DNA of 64,000 bases from Neoceratodus forsteri (Eukaryota > Chordata > Ceratodontiformes > Ceratodontidae), in NCBI GenBank assembly GCA_016271365.2, contig CM057453.1:1093164001-1093228000 (forward strand), read 5' to 3'. The translations under genes and the position numbers were made by a program. The notes beneath the pieces were generated by a model that was not told where the DNA came from, searched no databases, and saw nothing but the letters and a program-made list of their open reading frames with translations. This document shows positions 1 to 11,864 of this stretch, piece by piece (the stretch's first letter is position 1; every line of letters starts with the position of its first letter).

Positions 1-192
1 CTACCTGCTCCCTGCTGCTGATCAACCCAACTACAAGCCACTCAAGAACACACATCCAGATTTCTGCTTCAAGAGGATGACGGTGAAGGAGGCTCTAAAA
101 CATGTAAAAAAAAAAAAAGGGCTAGGCAAGACCAGAATGGGCAGTGATGGGGTGGACATGAAACTTCTATCCTCACACTTGATGTTCTCATC

Positions 193-1203
193 GTGCCAAT
201 AACAGAGCTATTTAATAAGTCACTGGCTCTTGCTAAATTCCCAGAGATCTGGACGCAGACCCTTGTGACTCCTGTGCATAAAAACGCTCCCCTATCCAAG
301 GCATTGGAAAAGATAGTGGCGCACAACTCACTGAATATCTCAATAAATACCAACTATTATGCCCTAACCAGCGTGGCTTCAGACAGAACCATAGTACCAC
401 CACTGCTCTGTTGGGAGTATATGGACTACGCGCACAAGGCACTGGATGAAGGCAGATTGGTGAGGTCAGTGTTCATTGACCTCACCAAAGCCTTCAACAC
501 TGTTAACCATTCCCTTCTACTGGCACAGCTGCAGAACCTGGGTGTGGCAGCCAATACCACATGCTGGTTCCAGGACTACCTGACTCATAGAAGCCAGCGT
601 GTCAAAGTTGGGCAAATAGTGTCTAGCTCCAGAAAAGTATCATTAGGAGTCCCCCAGGGATCAGTACTGGGACCCCTACTTTTCAGCCTTTTTTTAAACA
701 ATCTTCCTAAAGCATGTGATACTAAACTTATCCTATATGCCGACAATGCAGTACTTCTCAACAGCAACACAACCCATGATGCCCGCCAATCCGAACTACA
801 GAGCTCTTTCAACAAACTAGAGGACTGGTTCTGCAGGCATAAACTTCTACTAAATTATAAAAAGACCAAGGCCATGCTTATATCCAGTCCCTGGCACAAA
901 AAGAGGCTCCTCTCCCTTGTCAACTCCAACACAGTCAGCGAACCGTTGGAACAAGTGCACTTGTTCAAGTACCTGGGGGTCACCCTAGATGTCACCCTCA
1001 CCATCACCCCACACATTGACTTAGTGGTTAAAGCGGTAAACACCAAGTTGGGTGTCCTCTGTAGGCACAGGAACTATCTCACCCCTGAGGCCCTCTGCCT
1101 CTCAGTCTTCAGCTCCATCCTATCAACCACTGATTATGGCCTGGTGGTCTATGGAGCGGAAACAGATATGGCACTAAAGAGGGTTCATATTGCTCTCAAG
1201 TAA
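193..1203 (+). pseudogene. LINE reverse transcriptase fragment, 336 codons
   Basis: This open stretch encodes the palm and thumb of a LINE reverse transcriptase, which would copy element RNA into DNA at a nicked target. Visible motifs are FIDLTKAFNTVNH (motif A, first catalytic Asp), GVPQGSVLGPLLF (motif B) and YADNAVLL (motif C), followed by FKYLGVTLD (motif D/E region). Motif C should read YADD, so the second catalytic Asp is Asn and the enzyme is expected to be inactive. The chosen ATG lies inside the domain; the frame is fed by degraded sequence from about 130 (KTRMGSDGVD), so it is not a real start. Downstream C-terminal sequence continues with stops and frame changes to about 1660. Confidence 0.8.
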
Positions 1204-2290
1204 AGCCTGCAGGCTCACCCTGGCTGCGAATTGTGATACGCACGCTTGCTCTCTATATGAACGGACAAATTGGCTGCCCCTAAAGAACAGAATCAAGTTC
1301 CAAACCTGCTTCCTGGGTAAGAAGGTGTTATTGAGCACCCCCCCCGTGTATCCAACATCCTCTCGCTGATTGCTACTCTGTATGACACCAGATGTAGGAT
1401 GAGGGGACCCTATCAACACCTTTCCATCATACTGCACTTGGACAACACACCTTCACCTATAATGGCCCCCCAGTGGCTTAATGAAATCCCTGTGCCCATT
1501 CAAACCTCCAAATGCCTATCACACTTCAAAACTGTACTAAGGCAACACCTTAAATCAATCACAGAGTGTGACTGCCTCTGCAGGCTAGTCCCTTCCCCCT
1601 CCTTAGCCTCCCTAGTTGCTCATATAGCAACCCTGCTGCACCCCACTCCTTTGTACAGCTAGTGTCTGCTCTTCATAGTACCCACTCTTCCCCTCCTTTG
1701 GTACTCTTCCCCCTCCATTAACCTACACCTTGGCCCCTGAATTGACACTAAGCATCCACTCTGTCCCCCCCCCTTTGGTCCCTCCTGCCTCCTCCCACCT
1801 CTTCTGACATGCCTAGGGCCAACCCCACCCCATGTGGCTTTCAGCATGCCAACCCTGCTGTTCCTCCTGAGTACCGCCCTTCATCATAACTCCATCCCCG
1901 CACCACTTCCCTCCCCATTTCCCCTGTATGACCATTTAGTCAAGCACTTTTCCCCTCTGGTGCCACCTTCCCCTTTCCTGCCTCCTCCCTGGCACCCCAG
2001 TCATTATTTTGCCCTCCTATTTTTGACAAAGCCCCAACACGAGGCTGTTTACCTTTCCTAAGTTTCCCGTCAACTAGAAAGGGGGTCCTCTCCTGCTTTC
2101 CCCATGTAGCTCACCACTGCCTTTCTATATCCTTTACTGACACTGTACTAATTCCATGGTACTAGTGATAACACTAATATTGTAACCTTTGTTTGTTCTA
2201 TACCTGCTTGATGTGATATGTCTATTGTCTGTCAACCTGACATGGAACCTTTGTAAAAGAGCTTGTGCTCATAGGTCTTCTCCGAATCCT

Positions 2291-2311
2291 TAAATAAATA
2301 AATAAATAAAA
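2291..2311 (+). repeat. AAAT-type tandem 3' tail of LINE-a
   Basis: About five copies of a TAAA/AAAT unit close the LINE. Such tails are made during target-primed reverse transcription and mark the exact 3' end of the insertion. Confidence 0.8.
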
Positions 2312-2371
2312 TTACCTACTCCTTGGCCCTGGGAGTTTTCAAGGTCAACAGAATTTTCAAGGCCAGTAGAC

Positions 2372-3358
2372 GTACCGCTTCCAGCCTTCAGCTCTCCTAG
2401 TGACCAGGATTCCTCTGACTTGGACAGTGATATGGTCCACTCCAACCCCGATTTGGAAACCCCTACACCACAGAACCCTGAACCTAAAGAGTCTCCTAAA
2501 TCCCCTCCTGAGGACCCTTCCTTCTTGGAACTCCTCAGGAAGATTCAAGCAGCCTATGATTGCGCACAATGGCCCAGGATCTGCAAAGGCAGAGATTGGC
2601 AGCTCACTTAGATTTGGCAGTCTCTTCTCTGAACCTCATTCCACCCTGGATAGAGCCACATGAGGATTTGGTTACCACTATCTGGAAACCGCCTTCTTCA
2701 CTGGTCCAGTGGCCAGAAAAGGAGACAGGCTTTACCAGTCTCCAGATGACGAGGATTAGTCTCCATCCCAAAGTTGATTCTGTGGTTATTAGTGCGACCC
2801 ATGATTGGTCTGCTAAACTGAAACACCTTAGTGCTTCCCCCCAATAATGAATCAAAAATTCTTGACCAGTATGGGAAGAATATTTATTCTTCTTCCACCT
2901 TGGGAATCAGGGCACTGAACTACACTGCCCATATGGGAGACTACCGGAAATTTATCTTAGGTCAGTTGGAGTCTAAAGTGGACTCTCTTCAAGATTCCAC
3001 TTTAAAAGAGGAGATGGCAGATCTAGTCTGGTTGGCTAGATCTGCATGCTGACACATGTTACGAGCTACCTACGATGCAGTGGATGCTGCAGGTTGAGGC
3101 TTGGCATCAACCATTACTCTTAGACGTCACGCGTGGTTTCAGATCTCAGGCCTGGCACCTGAGGTCCAGACGGCAATTCAGGATGCTCCCTTTAGAGAGT
3201 CGGTCCTTTTCAGCGGAGCCATCAAGGACATAATTACTGACCTCCAAGATAAGGACAATGCCTTACATTCTGTACAGTTAATGTACAAACTTCCGCAGAA
3301 ACCAAAACAGCCATTTCAGAGTCATCAACGTTGCCAACAAAGACAGAATCAGAACTGA
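2372..3358 (+). pseudogene. DIRS copy A gag remnant
   Basis: The reading frame is broken into at least three pieces but is collinear with the gag of copy F. Shared blocks are SPKSPPEDPSFLELL (about 2490-2540), PPWIEPHEDL (about 2640), the KVDSVVISATHD block (about 2770) and VQTAIQDAPFRESVLFSG (about 3160-3220). DIRS gag is a structural protein presumed to package the RNA. The N-terminal cysteine motif seen in copies B-E is missing because the element is truncated here. Confidence 0.75.
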
Positions 3359-3519
3359 CATAAAAATAAACGTCAGGCAACCTCGGCTGCTAGAGTCCCC
3401 CCCCCCGGGCTAAGTCTCACAAAGCCTCAGAAGCCGCAGCATCTGCCTTGCCCTTCACCTCCTGACTCCTTAAGCCTCCCATCTCCACTGGTTTGCACTC
3501 CAGAGGAGCCAGTAGGGGG

Positions 3520-5000
3520 AAGGTTCTCCTATCACCTACCAGAATGGGAGAAACTAACAACGGATTCATGGGTGCTTCAACTGGTGGCAAAAGGTCACAC
3601 AGTAGAATTCATAGACAGACCTCCAACAAAACCTCCAGGTCACTCATTCTACCCACCCCACCACTTACCTTTGGTGAGAGAGGAAATCACATTCCTACTG
3701 GCAAAAGCAGCAATAGAACCAGTTCCCGTAAAACATCAAGGGAAAGGTTACTACTCGCACTTCTTCCTGGTTCCCAAGAAGACAGGTGACCTCAGACCAA
3801 TTCTAGATCTGAGCTCTCTGAGCCTCTCTGTACAATTCAAGAGGTTTAGAATGCTGTCTCTTCTCAGCCTACTTCCTCTCTTACAGAAGGGTCAGTGGCT
3901 CTGCGCCCTGGATATGCAGGATGCATACTTGCACATCCCAGTCTGTCCACCACACCGCAAATTCCTCCACTTTTGTTTTCAGGGGGAACATTTCTAGTTC
4001 AGAGCCCTACCCTTTGGCCTTTCTTCGGCACCCAGGGTGTTCATGAAATGCCTAGCGGTGGTGGCAGCCTTTCTGCGCAGATAGGGGGTCCAAGTGTTCC
4101 CATACCTGGATGATTGGCTGATTCAGCCCCATCGAGGGAGACCCTAGCCAAGTCTCTGCATCTTACCCTGGACATTTTCCAACGGGTGGGCATAACAGAC
4201 AACTATGCCAAATCCCACCTCGTACCTTCCCAACAGCTCCAATTTATTGGGGCAGTTTTGGACACAGTCCAGGGCAAGGCTTTCCTGCTGCAAGACAGGA
4301 TAGTATCATTGCAGCCCCAGGCACACCTGGTGGCCTCACAGAAGAAGGTTTTAGCCAGAGCGATCCTTCAGTTGCTAGGGCTCATGGCGGCGGCCATCTC
4401 TTCGGTCCCCTTAGCCAGACTACACATGAGGGTCTTTCAGTGGACCCTCAGAGTACAGTGGGACCAGAGATCAGATGATCTGGACCACGAGATCCTAGTT
4501 TTGGATCCGATGGCACACAACCTTGCATGGTGGCTAAAACAGGACAGTCTCCCCAAGGGGGTTCCATTTCGATCAGACAATCCCTCCTAAACCCTAATAA
4601 TAGATGCTTCAGGCCTGGGGTGGGGAGCACACCTGGGACCCCACAGGACACAGGTTCTTTAGTCCCATGTCGAACTGTCTCTTCATGTCAACATACTCGA
4701 GATGAGAGCAGTGTTAAATGACCTCTAGGATTTTCAACATCTCATTCATCTGGGTCATCTTATAATTCAGACAGATAACGTGTGTAGTCTGGTACGTAAA
4801 TAAACAGGGCGAAATCTGCTCTTATCCCCTTTGCCAGGAAGCAATGAGAGTGTGGTACTGGGCAGCCAACCAAAATATACATCTGATGGCAGTCCATGTG
4901 CCAGGCATCCAGAACATCCTGGCAAATGCGCTCAGCTGCATGCAAGCCAGAGCACACGAGTGGGAGCTAAGACAGTCGGTGGTAAATGACATCTTTGCAA
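3520..5000 (+). pseudogene. DIRS copy A reverse transcriptase and RNase H
   Basis: RT motifs run in order: FFLVPKKTGDLRPILDL (about 3760-3810), ALDMQDAYLHIPV with the first catalytic Asp (about 3905), ALPFGLSSAPRVF (about 4005) and PYLDDWL with the Asp pair (about 4100). A TAG stop at 3995 interrupts the domain where related copies have Gln. RNase H follows with IDASGLGWGAHLG (about 4600), an ILEMRAV block (about 4695) and IQTDN (about 4765). The product would reverse transcribe the RNA and remove the RNA strand. It is inactivated by several stops and frame changes. Confidence 0.82.
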
Positions 5001-5317
5001 GGTGGGGCAGACCTCAAATAGATCTCTTCACCCCCACTTCCACTCCCATTGATTCAGAGAGTACTAATGAAGTTACAGGAAGAAGGAGCACAAGTGATCC
5101 TCATTGCTTCCTTCTGGCCCAGACAAATTTTGGTTCTCTCTACTGCAACAACTGTCAGTGAAACCTCCCTTTCCACTGCTGGTTTCTCAGGATCTCTTGA
5201 CACAGGAACAGGGGACCCTGGTTCATCCAGGTCTCAAGTCCCTTCATTTGCACACATGACTCCTACTGACATAGCTGCTGCTCATTTTGGGGTTTCCCCA
5301 AGGGTAGCATAAATTCT

Positions 5318-6307
5318 GGTGGAGGCCGGGAAGCCCTCCACCAGAGCCACATATGCCATGAAATGGAAACGGTTTTCCATCTGGGCAGACTCAAAAGGGA
5401 TAGAACTTTTCTCCTGTTCAGTCATGAAGGTCCTAGATTACATGCTGCACCTTTGTGATTTTGGGTCTTAGCTATTCGACCCTAAAAGTCCACCTATCGG
5501 ACATTTCTGCCTATCACATTCCGGTTGGACTAAAGACTTTGGCCCAGTTGAAAGTATCCAAAACTTTCTTGAAAGGGATTCGCCATCTGAAACCACAATT
5601 ACGGAGCCCTGCTCCTCCTTGAGACCTGAATTTCATTCTTGAAAAACTCACTCTGCCACCTTTTGAGCTGGCGGCGAGTTTGGACATGCGCTACCTTTCC
5701 TGGAAAGCACTTTTTCTCTTGGCCATCACTTCAGCTTGAAAAATTTCTGAGCTTCAGGCTCTGATGTGTAAGGTACCTTACCCAATTTTTTACAGAGACC
5801 AGGTGGCTCTTCATACCAATCCTAGGTTCTTACCCAAGGTGGTATCGGAATCCACTTTGAACCAATCATTGGACTTGCCAGTGTACTATCTGGAATACTC
5901 CAACAGGGGTGAAACACTTCTGCATACTCTGGATGTACACAGAATCCTCAGGTACTATACGGACAGGACAAAGACTCTCCGTAAGACTTGACCAATTGTT
6001 TGTTTCCTTTGCGCCTAAAAGAGAAGGCGCAGCTGTTTCTAAACAGTGTTAGTCCAAGTGGTTGGCAAACTGCATTACCTTCTGCTACCAGAAGTACAAT
6101 AAAACCCTTCGGGGTCAGGTTAAAGGACATTCAGCCAGAAGCATGGCTGCTTCTACTGCTTGTTTCAGGAATGTTTCAGCCGCAGACATTTGTGCGGCTG
6201 CAACTTGGAGTTCTGTCCATACCTTTACCAAGCATTACAGTTTGGACATTGCATCTAGGCACAGAGCGGGCTTTGGCTTTGCTGTCCTACAGGGACTCCT
6301 TTCATGA
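5318..6307 (+). pseudogene. DIRS copy A tyrosine recombinase
   Basis: This is the enzyme that would integrate the circular DIRS DNA. The N-terminal SAM-like region carries YAMKWKRFSIWADSKG (about 5350). The catalytic region contains LFLLAITSA followed by a TGA where the first catalytic Arg is expected, then an HSARSMAAS block (HxxR, about 6130) and FTKHYSLDI with the nucleophilic Tyr (about 6230). Several stops and frame changes break it. The final block GFGFAVLQGLL is shared with copies C and F. Confidence 0.8.
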
Positions 6308-6382
6308 GTACCCTAGAGTTGCTGGAAAACCCACTCCTGCCTCCCATGTCTCAGACTTGTCTCAGGTCACTGCTTGGGACTC

Positions 6383-6494
6383 AGTCCTATATGTGAGTAC
6401 CTACTGCAAGTGCCCTCTCGAAGTAAGATAGTACAGTTATGTAAGAACTTACCGTAATAGTAGATCTTCGAGTGAGGCTCTTGCAGTAGGTACT
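6383..6494 (+). repeat. Internal complementary region (ICR) of DIRS copy A
   Basis: The right part (6430-6494) is the reverse complement of the outer right end at 6757-6822. The left part (6383-6429) matches the complement of the left end of copies D and F. In DIRS elements this region is proposed to template joining of the two ends into a circle. Confidence 0.8.
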
Positions 6495-6599
6495 TCTTTC
6501 CCTCCCAACCTCCCCCTGGGTTTCCTTCTGTGGTTTTTCATATTTAGGCCTTATTTGGCTCTAGGAGCCCTCTCCTTTTCTCCTGTCGCACCTTGTTAG

Positions 6600-6822
6600 G
6601 TATCCGGTGAGAGAACTGGAAGGCGGGCGTAGGGACCGCTCGTTATATAGCATCATGCTGATGTCAGTCACGTAACGTCAGGGGGCAGTCCCCCGCCAGA
6701 CACTGCTAGCTAGAATTTTTCCGTGTGGTCCTAATGCCTGGCAGCTTAGTCCTATATGTGAGTACCTACTGCAAAAGCCTCTCTCGAAGATCTGTTACGG
6801 TAAGTTCTTATGTAACTGTACT
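6600..6822 (-). repeat. Right inverted terminal repeat of DIRS copy A
   Basis: On the minus strand this repeats the left ends of copies D and F: end motif, GGGCGGTCCC-like block, a TATATA box at 6644-6649 and a CpG-containing TGACGT-like block. It ends in AACTGTACT at 6822, after which sequence similarity to copy F stops. Confidence 0.75.
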
Positions 6823-7094
6823 TTCTGGAGGCGAGCCAGGATTCAAAGATACAGAGGCAGTCAGGAGAGTGTTGGGAAACCCAGACACAGAGATGATCCA
6901 ATTACGGAGGAGGCGCCTAACATTAAGGCGAAAAATGCTAAGGCCCCTGGGAGTGGAGGGAGAGAGAGAGAGAGAGGGGGAGGAGCTGTGGAAACAGGAT
7001 TAGGTTCCATGTTGCCAGAAAGGAGGATGAGGATAAGGAAATGGAGGATGGAGTAGGACTTGCATCCCCTACCTCAGGGAGGAGGGGAGAGACA
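6823..7094. other. Unassigned purine-rich spacer
   Basis: This stretch between DIRS A and the minus-strand LINE is purine-rich and holds a short GA dinucleotide run (6959-6977). I see no gene in it. Confidence 0.5.
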
Positions 7095-7975
7095 GGGAAT
7101 TTCATATAATGTTTCATTTCATTTATTTTTTTATACTTGTAGGACTGATGAGCAAATTGCCCATTTTCACAGGTGACAAGTGGGAGTATACAGAAAAACA
7201 TAGGGGTGATACGATATAACAATATGACATTAAATCATAAGATACAAAATAAACAAAATCACATTATAACAATATTAACAGCATAAATAGACGTTACATA
7301 TAATAACAAGACCAAACAAAACTTCTTATAATCACAAAGCTGTAGATCTTTTAAAAACAGCATCAATCCACTTTTGAAATTAATAACTGATCTATAATTC
7401 AAGAGTTCACCAGGTAATGAATTAAAAAATGTAGGGGCCCTAAATAGTATGGATCTTTAACCTATTACCTTACGAAACGGTGGCAGCTTAAAGGTAAATC
7501 TATACTGGGATCTAGTGCTACATCCATTAATAATCCTAGGGAAAAGACTAGAAATAGAATTTGGGAGATTACCTGGAAAGACTTTAAACTTAAAATTGCC
7601 TATTTTATTCTGAATTCTGTTATCCAAGGACAAGCTGTTTGACTGTTGAAAAAGGGAACAATGGTGCATACGAAAGAGGGCATTTAACATAAACCTAAGA
7701 ATAGTATTATAAGTGACCCGAATACGATCTAACAAATTATTACTGGTGGCAGAATAAACAATCATTCCATAATCTAACACACTAAATAAAAAATTATGGG
7801 CAAGTAATACCCTAAATTCGGGAGTTAAACAGGGACTCACTCGATACAAAGCACCCAACCTTTGATGAATTGTTTTCCTCACATTATTCATATGAATTTC
7901 AGAAGACAAATTGTAGTCTAATGACAGCCCCAAATACTTGAAATGGTCAACTTAAATGGACAGGATGGAACAGTA
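7095..7975 (-). mobile_element. Rex1/L2-like LINE 3' remnant (LINE-b)
   Basis: This is a 5'-truncated non-LTR element on the minus strand. Its 3' end is AT-rich with an AAATG-like short repeat at about 7095-7125. Only the distal RT/thumb region and 3' untranslated region remain. It resembles LINE-c (19776-22465), which has the same orientation. Confidence 0.7.
7457..7933 (-). pseudogene. LINE-b RT C-terminal fragment, 158 codons
   Basis: The open frame begins with LGLSLDYNLSSEIHM, the block just after the RT palm in Rex1/L2-type LINEs. It continues through LLAHNFLFSVLDYGMIVYS (an LDYG motif typical of this clade) and a region rich in basic and aromatic residues. The catalytic palm is not present, so this cannot be an enzyme. 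The frame is uninterrupted over 158 codons, which suggests a fairly young copy, although it is severely truncated. Confidence 0.7.
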
Positions 7976-8160
7976 GAGAGACTACAAGTTCGGGGAAGGG
8001 GAGGGAAGGTAACCAATATGAATGGAGGGGAATGGGAGGGAGGGTGAGGAGGTTGGAGGAAGGAGGAGATTAGGAAGGGGTAGAGGGAGGGGGAGGGTGT
8101 GGCTAGGGGTAGGACAGGGAGGGGGAGAAGGCAGAGGAGGTGAGTAGGTAGCATAATTGT
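7976..8160. repeat. G-rich low-complexity tract
   Basis: Runs of three to five G separated by A, T or GA units fill this interval on the plus strand. It could form G-quadruplexes, but no protein or RNA gene is visible. Confidence 0.6.
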
Positions 8161-8504
8161 CAGTTGCAGTTTATAAGAGCTGAACTAGGCTACTGAAAAT
8201 TTGTAAGGAATAGACTTAACCCAGATCGGTATTTATAGGTTCCCCCTAAAATATTAGCAACTAGTAAGGCAATTGGCATACACTGGTGATGGCAAATAAA
8301 AACTATACAGTGCAGAAAATTATGTAGATGAATTGGAAAGTAGGCTATATTCAGGTAGGATAAAAGTAAATTACCTGAGTAATAGGTCTTTGGAAAGCAA
8401 CAGGCATGCAGTGGTAAAACTAATAAAACAGTGCAGCAGAGGTCAAAGCAGGGTATTCTCCACCTGGCAGATGTCAGTTTGGCTGCCATTCTGCACTTAG
8501 TTGG
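8161..8504. other. Unassigned AT-rich interval
   Basis: I see no coding signal or repeat family that I can name here. It precedes the 3' end of the large L1-like element. Confidence 0.4.
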
Positions 8505-8899
8505 TTGTTTGTTTTTTAACTTGTAATTTTATTAATTTTTCTCAAGGTACATCCATTATGCCTTTACATTTCCATGATGTGTCATATCAAATGTTTACAG
8601 TCATGTACGGATACAGTTATTTTACCATAATGTTCATCAGCCAGATTAGTGACATGTAGGAAGTAGCTTAGGGGTATAGTAGGAATTGTTATATTAAGAT
8701 TCCTGCCGAGGAGTGAGTATCTGAGGTAACTTGTCTTAATCTGTCAACGTCCTAGTTCTGGAGGACTGTCCCGCCCTTTTGAAGTCACATAGACTCCCTC
8801 CCCCATCTATGGTAACTTAACGTCCTCCTCTCGGTGGGTTGCTATATACAATAGCCATACGTCCATCTATTTTGCAGCACCAGGAGGGTATTTTGTAAT

Positions 8900-10524
8900 T
8901 GGGCTGTCATCCGCTCCATCTTGTAGGTAATATCCTCCCATGAGGAGATTTGAGGGGGAACCTTCTGCAGCCATAGTTTAGTGATAGTTTTTTTGGCCAC
9001 TATTAGGAGTATACCAGCAAGATATGAGATGTTTGTGTTTCAGTTGTGGTGGAAAATGCAGGAGTAGTACCTTCTCTGGCGTTAAAGGTCCCAGATCTGG
9101 TATCAGATCCTGCATTACCTTACCCAGTGAGTTCCAGAACGTAACAAGGACCGGGCAGGACCATAAGATGTGTGTATGCGTGGCTTAAGAACAGCCACTC
9201 TGTCTCAGCAATAGGGAGAGTGAGAATTCGAGAACTTAGCTATGATCTGGGGGGATGTGAAAATATTGGCTGTCTATCTTACAGCTAAACTCTCGCCAAA
9301 TGAATGAGCAAGTTACTTTGTGCTGACGGATCCAAATCCTAGACCATTGTTCAGGAGTAAGGGATATCTGGATCTCTGCCTCCCATCTAGATTGTAATGT
9401 ATTCATAAGGTCCGTTGCTGTATTTAAGAGCACTTGATAACACCTAGATACAAAATGTGGCTGATCATAATAGGTCTGTGCTTAGATTAAGAAAGGAAAA
9501 ATTGGTGGAATTAGATTCTGGTCTACCTTAAGCCCCCAAATTTGCTCATGATAGTGCCTAATCTGAAGATACCTATAATAATCCTGTCTGGTTAAAGGGA
9601 AGGCGGACTTCAATTGCTCCTATGATAAAAATATGCCATTCATGTAGAACTGATAGATATGTGCCAGGCCTGTTCTTAACCATGTATGAAACTTGTAGTC
9701 CCATTTGGAATGAAAAAATTGCAAAGCTAAAGTGGGAACCCCCATCCATGTGGCTTCTACCCTATTTATTGGTAGCATCATATGGGATTTCCAGGATCGA
9801 AGTATATTCACAGTAAAATATGAAGACTCCTGTAGAAGTCTATGCTGAGAGGTCTGAAACAAAATTATAGCATCTAACAGACTGATGTCATATTTTTTTT
9901 CTGTTTGGACCTATTGCTGTGCCATCCCTAGGGGGCAAAACCACTGACAGGTGTGGTGGAGGAGGGCAACTGTGGCATACAGGGTGAGGTTCGGTAGGGC
10001 CAAGCCTCCCTTTGCCTTTGGCAGGAGTCATTTTCTGTATGCTACCCTGGGTCTATTGCCCTGCCAAAGAAAGCAGGCTATCATTCTGTTCCACTGTTGT
10101 ATATCCTTTGCTAGCGGGAATATTGGGACATTCTGGAACAAATATAGTAACCTTCGCAAAATATTCATCTGTATTGATTGCACATGGTGTACTAAAGTTA
10201 GGGGTAAATGGGTCCATAAACCCAGATCCGTAGCCATCTGCGAGACTAAGGGATGATAATTCCAGGTGTAAAGTTGTGTTAGATCTGAAGTCAGATTTAT
10301 ACCCAAGTATTTAATTTGAGATTTATACAATTTAAATGGGAATCAAAGTTTAAGTTTTGTGCTAGGCTGAAATCCTACTTGGAGTGGTTCAGTTTTCTGG
10401 GTGTTTATCTTGTATCCCGAGACAGATTCAATAAGATGGAGACTTTCAGTTAAAGCAGGAAGAGATTGTTCCGGATTAGTTATAGAGAGTCATAGGTCAT
10501 CTGCGTGCTAGGCTGTCTTAGATA
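8900..10524 (-). pseudogene. L1-a ORF2, C-terminal part
   Basis: On the minus strand the interval starts with the catalytic ADD block, read as HADDL with a stop just upstream (about 10490-10500) where L1 has FADD or YADD. It continues with YKINTQKTE, IKYLGINLT (about 10300) and a LPLTLVHHVQSIQMNILRRL block (10028-10330 open frame) typical of the L1 thumb. Further on are a 65-codon open piece (9236-9433) and HILWSCPVLVTFWNSL (about 9100-9185), the C-terminal knuckle region of L1 ORF2. The frame is broken several times, so no functional protein can be made. Confidence 0.75.
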
Positions 10525-10593
10525 CATAGATAGTGTTGGCAGATAAGGGCCTATGGCCCACCCAGTCTGCCCATTTGAGCTTGTAAGTTCAGT

Positions 10594-11143
10594 TTATATT
10601 TTCCTAGAAGTCTGTTGCCCCTTAACCCTGACCTCCAGAATTCCTTTATGTCTATCCCATGCATTCTTAAAACCCGTGATTGTTTCATCCCCCACCACTT
10701 CCTCTGGCAGGGTGTTCCACTTGTCCACCACCCGTTCTGTGAAGAAATTCTTCCTCACATTTCCTCTGAATTGTCCTCCCTCCAACTTCATCCCATGCCC
10801 TCTAGTCCTGGAACATCTTTTTCACTTAAAAATAGTGTATTCATGCACCCTGTTCCTCCCTGTAAGATACTTGTATGTCTCTATCATATCCCCTCTCTCC
10901 CTCCTCTCCTCCAGGGAGTACATATTCAGTTCCTTCAACCTGTCCTCATAGGACTTGTGATGCAATCCATGCACCATCTTTGTTGCCCTCCTCTGAACCT
11001 TCTCTACCCTGTCTATGTCCCACGAGGTAAGGTCTCCAGAACTGTACACTGTACTCCAGGTGGGGCCTCACTAGTGTCTTGTATAGTGGAATTATGACCT
11101 CCCTTTTCCTACTGGTGATGCCCCTGCCTATGCATCCCAGCAT
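10594..11143 (-). pseudogene. CR1-a ORF2 C-terminal region
   Basis: Three overlapping minus-strand frames carry the conserved CR1 tail: GRGITSRKREVIIPLYK and [13 protein letters not shown] (about 11010-11130), [19 protein letters not shown] (about 10950-11000) and FFTERVVDKWNTLPEEV (about 10700-10760). The same blocks occur in CR1-b, CR1-c and CR1-d. Confidence 0.8.
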
Positions 11144-11246
11144 CCTATTTGCTTTACCTGCTGCCTTGTCACACGGTTTCCCTACCTTGAGGTCATCAGA
11201 GATGATAACCCCAAGATCCCTTTCCTGCTTGGTACATGCTATATCC

Positions 11247-11864
11247 TCATCCCCCCAACTGATACATTGTGCTAGGGTTTTTGTGCCCCGTATGCATTAT
11301 CTTGCACTTCTTTGCATTGAATTTCAACTGCCAAACCCCTGACCATTCTTCAAGTTTCTGCAGGTCCCTTCTCATTCTGTCTACACCCTCTGGTGTGTCT
11401 ACTTTGTTACAGAGCTTTGTGTCATCAGCGAACAGTGAAATTCTGCCTTCTAGGTCCTGCGCAATGTCACTGATGAAGGTGTTGAATAGGACTGATCCCT
11501 GTGGTACCCCACTGGTCACTCTTCCCTCTGTGGAGTGACAGCCGTTTACCACCACCCTCTGTGTCCTGCCGCCCAGCCAGTTACCTACCCACCAAACTAC
11601 TGTCCTGCCCACACCCATATTCTGCAGTTTGTGTAATAGTCTTCTATGTGGCACAGTGTCAAAGGCCTTGCTGAAGTCCAGATAGGCCATGTCCTCTGCC
11701 CTCCCCTGATCCGCCTCCCTAGTCACCCAGTCAAAAAATTCAACGAGGCTGGTCTGACATGACCTTCCCCTGGTGAAACCATGCTGCCTTGGGTCCTGTA
11801 GTCCACTGACAACCGGATGTTCCACCAATCTCTCCTTCAGTAGTGCTTCCATGATCTTCCCCAC
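11247..11864 (-). pseudogene. CR1-a reverse transcriptase, 205 codons
   Basis: The frame encodes the core CR1 RT. It shows QHGFTRGRSCQTSLVEFFD (RT0-1), YLDFSKAFDTVPH (motif A), GVPQGSVLFNTFI (motif B, with a short deletion of the usual LGPVL) and LFADDTKL (motif C, both catalytic Asp present). The upstream part (11740-12087) continues in another frame with DGVHPRVLKELREVVAEPL. The downstream thumb ([25 protein letters not shown]) is at 10822-11143 after frame changes. The core motifs survive but the protein is not continuous. Confidence 0.85.

Larger units (their letters stand above)
1..2311 (+). mobile_element. 5'-truncated Rex1/L2-like LINE (LINE-a)
   Basis: This is a non-LTR retrotransposon remnant that enters from the left edge of the window. 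It holds a reverse transcriptase region (about 130-1200), a decayed C-terminal extension (1200-1660) and a pyrimidine-rich 3' untranslated region. It ends in a short AAAT-type tandem tail at 2291-2311, the usual 3' end of Rex1/L2-type LINEs. The abrupt change to DIRS gag sequence right after the tail shows the 3' boundary. The missing start could lie left of the window. The clade is inferred from the RT motif spacing and the tail; L2 and Rex1 cannot be told apart with certainty by eye. Confidence 0.8.
2312..6822 (+). mobile_element. DIRS retrotransposon copy A (left end missing)
   Basis: This is a DIRS-order retrotransposon, the group that combines RT and RNase H with a tyrosine recombinase instead of an integrase. 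It starts inside gag next to LINE-a, so the left inverted repeat is absent or lies beyond the window on the far side of the LINE. The order is gag remnant, RT, RNase H, tyrosine recombinase, internal complementary region (6383-6494) and right inverted repeat (about 6600-6822). Its right end matches the same inner and outer sequences as copy F, so A and F are one family. Many stops and frameshifts are present. Confidence 0.88.

Noticed and set aside
6959..6977. GA run as a functional motif
   Set aside because: It is a short simple repeat in a purine-rich spacer with no other signal.
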